Positions 7,905 to 16,000 of a stretch of 64,000 nucleotides of DNA are shown piece after piece. The DNA lies in assembly GCA_045545095.1 (NCBI GenBank), contig JAZQAG010000002.1, forward strand, positions 1 through 64,000, given 5' to 3'. The translations under genes and the position numbers were made by a program. Numbering within the stretch: position 1 is the stretch's first letter; each line of letters opens with the position of its first letter. Origin of the DNA: Phocaeicola_A sp045545095. GTDB lineage: Bacteria > Bacteroidota > Bacteroidia > Bacteroidales > Bacteroidaceae. Under the pieces are notes generated by a model, which saw nothing but the letters and a program-made list of their open reading frames with translations, made no database searches and was not told the DNA's origin.

Positions 7905-8753
7905 TTACTCCAATTGACAGATTCTTTGATTGATATAGTCTACTATGGCTTTTGCTGCTTCCTCTCGACATGGGGCAAAACTGGGCCAGTCATTGAAATC
8001 TATCAGTTTGATTTCTCCATTTTCCATCACTATGGCATCCCCTCCATATATAGGAACATCTAAAACTTGGGCAGCCTGATTGGCATATTCCTTTAGGACT
8101 GTAGGATTAAAGGCCAAGCCGTGTGCTTCTCCATTGATGGTTTCTATACCGAATTTGCTGTGTGATAAAGAGGTGGGGTAGAACCAATAGAAGAAATCAG
8201 AGTCCATTACTCCATAAAACTTTACCAAATCACCTCGTAGATGCTCGTTGACAACGGCAGATGTTATTCCTCTATGTTGGAGGTTTGCAAATATTGAGTC
8301 TGCCTCTTTCCTGGTGGTGGCATAACAGATGTCCTCCTTTTGCATAGCATGCGACTCACCACGTTTTATCCAGCAAGGGTAAGTCAGTAGTCCTGTATCC
8401 ACTTGCGCAGTCTCTACTATCCAGCTGATGGGGTGGGGAGAACCGGCATTTATTAATTGTATGGTCATGGGGACTCTTATGCAGTTCGTAATGCCGTGAG
8501 GTGGGTTTGCTATGTATGCTCCTGCAGAATGCCATTGCTTTAATTTCTCGAGGACTTCAGTGCTTCGTGCCATACTTACAACAGTCACATTCCCTTCCGG
8601 TAAGGCCACATCCGCAAATTCTTTTTCAGAGAAGATTGTCGGAGCATAGCCGAACTTCTGCAACTGTTCCATCACCAAACGGAATATGGCTGCATCATTA
8701 TTTTCGTGATTGGGAGAGAATTGACAATCTCTGCTGATACCTATTACGTTCAT
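7905..8753 (-). CDS. ATP-grasp protein in inositol-lipid cluster, function unknown
   Basis: A soluble protein of 282 residues with an ATP-grasp look. Its central part has YPCWIKRGESHAM, with a lysine fitting the nucleotide-binding strand, and TSAVVNEHLRGDLVKFYGV, with a glutamate and arginine in the ADP-contact region. Its end has YGGDAIVMENGEIKLIDFND, whose acidic D and N fit the paired magnesium ligands. The fold group includes RimK, glutathione synthetase and the inositol 1,3,4-trisphosphate 5/6-kinases. Lying 19 bases after a sugar nucleotidyltransferase and 16 before a CDP-alcohol transferase, it may phosphorylate or ligate an inositol-linked substrate. I cannot assign the substrate; a peptide ligase role is equally open. 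Confidence 0.7.
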   Translation of the reverse strand: MNVIGISRDCQFSPNHENNDAAIFRLVMEQLQKFGYAPTIFSEKEFADVALPEGNVTVVSMARSTEVLEKLKQWHSAGAYIANPPHGITNCIRVPMTIQLINAGSPHPISWIVETAQVDTGLLTYPCWIKRGESHAMQKEDICYATTRKEADSIFANLQHRGITSAVVNEHLRGDLVKFYGVMDSDFFYWFYPTSLSHSKFGIETINGEAHGLAFNPTVLKEYANQAAQVLDVPIYGGDAIVMENGEIKLIDFNDWPSFAPCREEAAKAIVDYINQRICQLE

Positions 8754-8772
8754 GAGGTGGCATGTAAATGGA

Positions 8773-9477
8773 TTATACGTTCTTTCTTTGGAGGAACTCC
8801 TCGGCCTTGGCTATGTCTTCAGCATGATCAACATCTATAATTTTTTGAAAGGGCCATGCTTGTAAATGTAGTCCGTCTGTTATGAGTTGGCGCTGATAAT
8901 TTCTCATACGCTCCAGGCCTATCTTCATGCAATGCTGTAAGGTATGTAGAGCTGAGTCGTTCAGACAATAAATACCTCCTGATATATAATTGCATTCCGA
9001 GGTTGGAGAATCATAGAACCCTGTAATTCTCATGTTGCTGTCGGTGGCTATGTACAAAGGCTTTTCGTCATCAACGAAGCTAGTGACCGCCATCATTCCG
9101 TCCGCCTCAGATTCCATAAAGGCAGAAATGAATTGCCTGAATTCTTCTTCTTGGAAAATGGTATCCACTGTTGTCAGACAGAATTTATCTCCTTTTAGCA
9201 GCGGGCTGATTTCATGAAAACTGTGCATCGAGCTGGGAGTGGTTTTGACAACAAGGCTGATGGGATACTGCTCTTTTAAGCGTAGCATATATTCTTTTGT
9301 TTCCACCATCTCATCGTTGATGATGACTACCACCTCTTCGGCGCCTTGACGCATGAATACGTTGATGAGGCGTTCTATCATGGCTTCGCCATTCAACTCC
9401 ACCAATGGTTTGGGCTTTGCCACCCCTTCTTTGGCCAATCGTGAACCTTCTCCTGCGGCAATGATTGCAAATTTCAT
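8773..9477 (-). CDS. Sugar/alditol-phosphate nucleotidyltransferase
   Basis: A 234-residue nucleotidyltransferase of the GT-A-like fold. The N-terminus has the signature FAIIAAGEGSRLAKEGVAKPKPLVELNG, with the G-x-G-x-R loop and KPKPL. LTTVDTIF fits the metal-binding acidic strand and ISGGIYCL a later substrate loop. It starts 24 bases after pdxA and leads the inositol-lipid genes. Activation of inositol phosphate or of another head group with CTP is possible, because archaeal-type inositol lipid pathways pair a nucleotidyltransferase with a CDP-alcohol transferase. The actual substrate is not visible. Confidence 0.8.
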   Translation of the reverse strand: MKFAIIAAGEGSRLAKEGVAKPKPLVELNGEAMIERLINVFMRQGAEEVVVIINDEMVETKEYMLRLKEQYPISLVVKTTPSSMHSFHEISPLLKGDKFCLTTVDTIFQEEEFRQFISAFMESEADGMMAVTSFVDDEKPLYIATDSNMRITGFYDSPTSECNYISGGIYCLNDSALHTLQHCMKIGLERMRNYQRQLITDGLHLQAWPFQKIIDVDHAEDIAKAEEFLQRKNV

Positions 9478-9501
9478 GTTTGTTCAACTTTAATAGAGTG
9501 A

Positions 9502-10587
9502 TTACTCTTCATCCAATTTTAATTTGTCGCTGTCATCCCGCTTTTCGTGATACTGTTTGCGTAGAGGATTTGTTTTGCTTTCTTGGTCAGATTTACGATT
9601 ACGGAATATGTCAATAGCTGTATAGATGGCTTGTCTCAACGAATTCTCTGATGCTTCACCTTGGCCGGCAATATCGTAGGCAGTGCCATGTGCCGGTGAG
9701 GTCCGCACGATAGGGAGTCCGGCAGTGTAGTTGACTCCTTCATCCATCGCAAGAGCCTTGAACGGAGCCAGTCCTTGATCGTGGTACATGGCCAGAATTC
9801 CATCAAATTTGGTGAATTGTCCAGCACCCATAAAACCATCAGCAGGGTAAGGACCATAACAGAACATACCCTTATTCTTCAATTCCGTGATAGCAGGTTG
9901 TATAATCTCTTTTTCTTCAGTTCCGATAAGCCCGTTGTCTCCGCAGTGAGGGTTGAGAGCCAATACTGCGATACGTGGTTTCCCTATACCAAAATCTGTA
10001 CGTAGGGAATGTTCAAAGATTCGTAATTTCTCCTGAATCAGATCTTTGGTAATATTCTGTGCGATTTCTCTTACAGGGATATGTCCGGTGACTAAGGCAA
10101 CGCGCAAATCATCCTTTAACAGTATCATCAGAGCCTTCTTACCATTACCGGCACGTTCCTCGATGTATTCTGTATGACCAGGGAAATGGAACTTGTCACT
10201 TTGGATAGTATGTTTGTTTATAGGAGCTGTCACCAATACGTCAATCAATCCTTCCTGGTATTCCTTAAGGGCAAATTCTAAAGCGTCAAGAGCTGCTTTC
10301 CCGCTTTCCTCTGTCGGTTTCCCCAATTCAACTTTAATTTCATCGTCCACACAATTCACGATGTTCAATTTCCCTTGTTGGGCCTCTGAGGCCGAGTTGA
10401 CGATGCTGAAATTTGTAGGTGAATCAATGGCTTTTCTGTGGTATGCGGCCACTTTGGGTGATCCATAAACCAATGGGGTACATAACTCTAACATCGTGGG
10501 ATTTTCAAAAGCTTTCAGAATCACTTCATATCCTACTCCGTTTATATCTCCATGGGTAATGCCTACTCTTATTTTGTTGTTTGTCAT
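9502..10587 (-). CDS. pdxA: 4-hydroxythreonine-4-phosphate dehydrogenase PdxA
   Basis: This vitamin B6 biosynthesis enzyme of 361 residues is predicted to oxidise 4-phosphohydroxy-threonine in the DXP-dependent pyridoxal phosphate route. It opens with VGITHGDINGVGYEVI and has TAPINKHTI, GHTEYI, ALNPHCGDNGLIG, MYHDQGLAPFK and VRTSPAHGTAYDIAG, all classical PdxA signatures including the metal-binding histidines. It is longer than typical (about 330) because of a charged C-terminal tail rich in K, D and E after residue 325. It lies 56 bases after the DUF4837 lipoprotein gene and 24 before the nucleotidyltransferase, probably in one transcript. Confidence 0.94.
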   Translation of the reverse strand: MTNNKIRVGITHGDINGVGYEVILKAFENPTMLELCTPLVYGSPKVAAYHRKAIDSPTNFSIVNSASEAQQGKLNIVNCVDDEIKVELGKPTEESGKAALDALEFALKEYQEGLIDVLVTAPINKHTIQSDKFHFPGHTEYIEERAGNGKKALMILLKDDLRVALVTGHIPVREIAQNITKDLIQEKLRIFEHSLRTDFGIGKPRIAVLALNPHCGDNGLIGTEEKEIIQPAITELKNKGMFCYGPYPADGFMGAGQFTKFDGILAMYHDQGLAPFKALAMDEGVNYTAGLPIVRTSPAHGTAYDIAGQGEASENSLRQAIYTAIDIFRNRKSDQESKTNPLRKQYHEKRDDSDKLKLDEE

Positions 10588-10643
10588 AATCTGTTATGGT
10601 TAAAAGTTCTTTGTGCTTCTTTAAGCGCTAACTTAATATATGA

Positions 10644-11705
10644 TTATCTTGTTGCGTCTGTTTCAACTTTTTCTTCTTCAATACCTTCTACCGCTTGTTG
10701 GGTGGTATTGGTGCTTATGTCGTTAGGTAATTTCAGTGTGTACAACGCAGCCTCCATACGGCGCATGATGTCCCGTTTCTTCTTTTCTGGGGCAAAGATG
10801 AAGACTTCTGCTACAACGACCAATCCCTTCTCTTCATCCACTCTTACGTGGGATACATACGGACCTCCCATGACTGCATTCTTCATCTCCCATAAGCCTT
10901 TTATTTCTTGGGCATATTTGCCACGTACCGCAATGTCTTTGGATACCAGGTATGGAGTATAAGTGCTCATATAGGAATTGTCAGCTGGGCCGAAGGGGTT
11001 TGCTCTCATTACAGAATCCCGTTTGCGGACAAAGAATTCTTCCGTGAATGTTTCTTTGTCGGTGAACGGATAAGTGTAAAGAATCAGATTGAGGTCATGT
11101 GAGTAAGTGGTTTCCCATAGGAAGTCTTTGCCACTTTTGTAAAAATGGCCCACGTCTGACGGCATACGTATTTCATAGCCGAACATATCCTTGACACGTT
11201 GGGCTGTACCTTCGCTGAAATCCTTTTCCAGTTCTTTGACTTGGCGATTCATTTCAGCCCGGGTAAAGAAATCTACGATAGTCTGTTTATGCTCGTTCAC
11301 ATAATCTGCAAATGCTTGCTCATTGGGCGCCTGAATGGTCATAATCATCTGAGGTGATGCATGTACGTCTCGTGAATATTTGAATTTGGCTTGTGTGTAC
11401 ATGCGGTCTATCTTGGGGATGATAATGTTTCGGAAGATTCCGAAAGTACGGTTGTATTGCGACTCATTGATTTGCATAATGCGGAATGAACGTTCACTTT
11501 GGGGAAGTCCGGGGACATCCGTGTCCAAGGCATCGAATAAAGCGCGTCCTGCCGGCCGGTTCCATAAAGAATCGTTCATAACTACAAGCATTTCGTATGC
11601 CCGTCCACTGGAAGCTGGGGTCATCAGTCCGGTTCCACTGTCAGAGCAAGCTCCTAAAGATAATAGTGCTGTAAGCAGGAATATGTACATTGTAACTCTT
11701 TTCAT
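10644..11705 (-). CDS. DUF4837 family lipoprotein
   Basis: A 353-residue lipoprotein. The signal peptide MKRVTMYIFLLTALLSLGAC ends in a lipobox (LGAC, acceptor C20), so it should be membrane anchored. The mature part begins SDSGTGLMTPASSGRAYEMLVV and resembles the DUF4837 family common in Bacteroidetes, often found beside rlmN and pdxA. It is rich in charged residues with no enzyme motif that I recognise. Its function is unknown. It sits 20 bases downstream of rlmN. Confidence 0.85.
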   Translation of the reverse strand: MKRVTMYIFLLTALLSLGACSDSGTGLMTPASSGRAYEMLVVMNDSLWNRPAGRALFDALDTDVPGLPQSERSFRIMQINESQYNRTFGIFRNIIIPKIDRMYTQAKFKYSRDVHASPQMIMTIQAPNEQAFADYVNEHKQTIVDFFTRAEMNRQVKELEKDFSEGTAQRVKDMFGYEIRMPSDVGHFYKSGKDFLWETTYSHDLNLILYTYPFTDKETFTEEFFVRKRDSVMRANPFGPADNSYMSTYTPYLVSKDIAVRGKYAQEIKGLWEMKNAVMGGPYVSHVRVDEEKGLVVVAEVFIFAPEKKKRDIMRRMEAALYTLKLPNDISTNTTQQAVEGIEEEKVETDATR

Positions 11706-11725
11706 ATCTTCTATTTTTATAGTTG

Positions 11726-12766
11726 CTAATTTGAATTATTCTTTCGTGCTGTAGATAACATGCCGCAGGCAGCAAAGATATCTTCGCCCCGACTGGCCCG
11801 AATGGTTGTAAAGACTCCATGTTGGGTCAGGAAGTCCCGGAATTCAGTCATTTTATCTATATCCACACCCTCTAATGGGACATTGGGTATCGCATGGAAA
11901 CGTATAAGGTTGATGCGGCACTCCAATCCTTTCAACAGGCGAACCAGCTCTTTCGCATGTTTGGGTGAGTCGTTTACACCTTTAAATACGATATATTCGA
12001 AGGACAACCGCCGTTGGTGGGTGAAGTCGTATTGCTTTAAAATATCCAACATGTCCGTGATGGAACATCCTCGTTCTGCTGGCATCAGACTTAGTCGTTC
12101 CTGTGGGAATGGATTGTGCAGACTGATGGCCAAATGGCATTCACTTTCGTCCAGGAAACGTTGTAAACCTCGTCGGACCCCGACAGTCGAAACTGTAATA
12201 CGCTTGGGACTCCATGCAAACCCATAGTCTGCTGTAAGGATGGAAAGTGCTTTCAATACCTCATCGATGTTGTCGAAAGGTTCGCCCATACCCATCAACA
12301 CTACATTTGTCAAGTTCTCCGATTCGGGAATAGATATTATCTGGTTCAATATTTGGCCAGCTGTCAGGTGGGCAGAAAAGCCCTGTTTCCCGGTCATACA
12401 GAACCAACAGTTCATCTTACATCCCACTTGGGACGAGACGCACAGTGTTGCCCGTGTGCCATCCTCGGCAGGTATATATACAGACTCGACAGCACCGGCA
12501 TCTCCCACTTGGAAGAGGTACTTTACCGTTCCATCCACTGAGCGCATTGCTTCAATGGGGGCAGAAGTGCCAATGCAGTAATCTTCTTTCAGTAGTTCGC
12601 GGTGGCGCAAGGATAAGTTGGTCATTTCGTCAATGCTTCCTACACGCTTGACATACAGCCATTGTGCCAATTGCTTGGCAGCGAAACGCGGCATCCCTAA
12701 CGTAGCGGTTATTGCCTGCAACTCTTCCAATGTCATACCCAATAGGGGACGTTTTTCTTGCGACAT
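11726..12766 (-). CDS. rlmN: 23S rRNA (adenine2503-C2)-methyltransferase RlmN
   Basis: A radical-SAM methyltransferase of 346 residues that modifies A2503 of 23S rRNA and often A37 of some tRNAs. The iron-sulfur motif CxxxCxxC is present as C116, C120 and C123 in VGCKMNCWFCMTG. The family loop VVLMGMGEPFDN, the helper PKRITVSTVGV and the second catalytic cysteine near C334 (EDIFAACGML) are all visible. It starts the long minus-strand run, with a likely promoter at 12798-12828. Confidence 0.95.
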   Translation of the reverse strand: MSQEKRPLLGMTLEELQAITATLGMPRFAAKQLAQWLYVKRVGSIDEMTNLSLRHRELLKEDYCIGTSAPIEAMRSVDGTVKYLFQVGDAGAVESVYIPAEDGTRATLCVSSQVGCKMNCWFCMTGKQGFSAHLTAGQILNQIISIPESENLTNVVLMGMGEPFDNIDEVLKALSILTADYGFAWSPKRITVSTVGVRRGLQRFLDESECHLAISLHNPFPQERLSLMPAERGCSITDMLDILKQYDFTHQRRLSFEYIVFKGVNDSPKHAKELVRLLKGLECRINLIRFHAIPNVPLEGVDIDKMTEFRDFLTQHGVFTTIRASRGEDIFAACGMLSTARKNNSN

Positions 12767-12797
12767 AACGATTCTGTATGTTATAGTTATTAAGGCG

Positions 12798-12828
12798 CGA
12801 AGTTACACCAATTTGAGGTAAGAACAAA
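12798..12828 (-). promoter_or_regulatory. Likely promoter of rlmN-pdxA-inositol run
   Basis: On the minus strand, -33 TTTG (12828-12825) and -7 TAACTTCG (12805-12798, one mismatch to TAnnTTTG) are separated by 19 bp, about 32 bases before the rlmN start. Confidence 0.5.
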
Positions 12829-12962
12829 ATAAATCAGTTAATTTTCTTTGCTTGTGTATGGATAAATCCTCATTTAACCTTTGTTAGACCTCTTTTTAGT
12901 GTGGTGTAGATAACGGTTGTAAAGTAAAAACGTATAGAAAAAGCCTCGTTTGCTCGATTTTT

Positions 12963-12994
12963 TTTGTTTATATTATTTAAAAGAGGTATCTTTG
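12963..12994 (+). promoter_or_regulatory. Bacteroides-type promoter of the 1560-residue protein
   Basis: -33 TTTG (12963-12966) and -7 TATCTTTG (12987-12994) are 20 bp apart, an exact consensus match, leaving a leader of about 30 bases before the ATG at 13030. Confidence 0.75.
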
Positions 12995-13029
12995 CGCCCT
13001 AATGTATTTATTAACTAAATTGTATTTGT

Positions 13030-16000
13030 ATGAAAAAAGGTTTACTAATGATGGCTGCATTCCTTTTGGGATTTGCAGTCAAAGGAGTGGCCCAGGCAGA
13101 CGGTGAATACTATCTGTACAACGCAGAGAGCGAGTGCTTCTTGTCACATGGTGACAGTTGGGGTACACGCGCAGTGGTTGACAAATATGGTTCGCCCGTG
13201 CTTTGGACCTCAACAGAAGGGTCTCTGAAGTTCTTGGACAACAAACTGTGCTTGTTTGAGACTGGTGACAACTTCTTTTTTACAGACAATGCCTCTACAG
13301 GTTTTTCTTTTGAGGAAACTACGGATGGTTATTATCTGAAATCCACCCAAAGTGGTTCGTATGTTATGCTGACTGCAGGAAACTTCTTGCAGCAGGCTTT
13401 GATGCCTACGGCCGAACAGACTGCAGCTGCTGTTTGGCAGTTGAAGACGAAGGCTGAACGCGATGAGATGGTAGCTGGCTATGTTAACGAGAATTATGCC
13501 AATGTGGCTAAGGCGGCCGGACTGAATGTGAGTGCCGAGGATTTTCTCAAAGTGTTGGCTACAGCTACAACTACAGACATGACTTCGTCTATCGGAACAG
13601 CCCGTTTTGCCGGTAGTGCAGGCGATTGGACTTATACTCAAGTAAGAGGTCAAGGCGGACAGCCTAAATACGGAACTGATTTTTGCGAACTTTGGCAGGC
13701 CACAGGAAACTACACACAGACTGTTACAGGTCTTCCCGCAGGAATTTACAAGGTGACTGTGAATGGTTTCGAACGTGCTGCCGGTAATGCTGATTGTATG
13801 ACTTTGGGTGATTCGGGTTATGAGATATCCACCACAGCTTTGATTGCAAATGGTGAACAGGTGGCATTCAAGTCATGGTATAGTGGTCAGACAGGAGGAA
13901 ACAATCCGAATGGAACAGACGAAGCTATTGCTAAATTTAATGAGGGAAAGTATCTGAACGAGGTATATACTTATGTCGGTGCAGATGGGCAGTTGGCTTT
14001 GACGGTTGACAAACATGCCCATGTGGGGAACAATTGGGTGCTTTTCAATAACTTCACATTGACTCGCTATGATATTTTTGCTCCGATTGAATTGTCTCCT
14101 TCTGCAGAAGAGGTTGCAAACAAGTTGGAGGTCATCACGCTGAGATTCACTGAGGAAGTTGATGTAAATGATGAACTGAAGGCTGTATTGACTTCTAAGG
14201 AAACAGGTGATAAGGTGGAAGGTATCCTCTCTTATGACTATGATGATTACACCAAAGTTCTTATCACGCTCAGTACTCCTGTCAATACCGCAGGCGAGTA
14301 TCAGTTAACAATCCCTGCCGGCGCTATTTTTGCTGTAGAGGATGAGACAAAAACTACTGAAGAATTGACTTATACCTATAAGGTAGATCCCGATTATTGG
14401 AATCCTGAATGGGTGATGGAAATCAGCGGCACGTCACAACTGACTCCTGTTCAGTTGATTGCCGGACGCAAATATTCGTTCAGCGACATGTACGTCTATA
14501 TGACTTATACCGCTGCAGAAGATGGACGTCTTTATTTCACTAATTTGGATGACCATTCAGTAGATCTCTCCCGTTGCGATGATACATGGTATAATATGGG
14601 CGATTTGGCAAAGGCTGATGATGGCCGACGTTGGATAGGTGTTCAGGCAGGTCAGACTGTCTATATGAATGACTATGGCTTTGGCGCCCGTTTGTATCAG
14701 GTGTCTTTCGAGGCCGGTTTGCCTTACGATGCACTCGAATACACAGGTTCATTCCCTGTTGATAATGGACAGTATAGTAAATCTACTGAAGCTCCCGAGA
14801 GTTATGAAACTGGTGCGGTAGAATTCTATTTCAGCACTAAGGTAAACAGAGATGAGTTGAAAGTTTATGTGGTATTACCTACTAAAGATAACAAGAAGAT
14901 TGAGATTACTGAAGATGTGACGTTGTATGATGGCTTCATCACTTGGGGACAGCAGCCGGCTTATTTGGCAGTAATGCTTTCTGAAATCATTGATGATATA
15001 AAGAGCGAAAATGATTTGAAGGCTGGTGATGCCATTAAGGTTGTATTGGAGAATGTACAGGACCTCAACGCTGCTGCTAATGCATTGAAAGAGCCGCTGA
15101 CACTGAACCTGACATTGGCCGCTACAGTATGTACATCAATCAACCCCGATCCTTCATACGGAGTTGACAGTATCCCTGCAGAACTTTCATTGCGCTTCGA
15201 TGGTGCTGTTTCTTGCGCTAATGGTAAGGGATGGATTATCGATACAAAGAGTGGTGCCGAGCAAGAATTTGCTATTGAAAACTTTACAACTGAAGAACTT
15301 GAGACATGGAGCGGAATTGTCCATGAAGGTACACTGACTTTGCCTGAGGCTACGATTGAACTGACGTCCAAGAAGTTTGCCATCCGATTGGAAGGTCTTG
15401 TGGATGAGGCTGGCAATGTGATTTCTTATGGCAACGAAGTAGGCAAGTTCATCATTGACTACGCTATCCGCGACGACAACTTCAACTATGTATCAATTGA
15501 TCCCGAAAATGGAAGCAACGTGACTTCCATGAAGAGCATCAAGTTGACATTTGGTGAAAAAGTATATCTCGCTCCCGATGCTGAGGCTCCTTACTTCTGG
15601 ACTGATGATGCAGAGATTACAGGAACCATGGCTGTTGACCCCGCTGACGAAAAAAGTGTAATCATCACTTGGAACAAGGAAGTGACAGCTGCCGGTGATT
15701 ACTATCCTACAATTCCGAAAGGCGCTATCTACAATAGCAAGTTCGATGCCTCTAAGGAAGATTACGGATTGGCAGACGGTGCAAGTTATAATCCTTACAT
15801 CTCCCTTGAGTACTATATCGCCGCTGATGTCTCAGCTACAACAGTTGCGTCTATCACTCCTGCTTCTTATGGAGAAACTTACCAACCCGTCAACAACTTG
15901 CCTGCTGAAGTGGTAATTGAGTTCAATGGTAATGTGAAGGAAGTGGTTAATGCTTACGGTGAGAGAGCTATGTGGTCAACTCGTAGTGCAGAAGTTCCTG

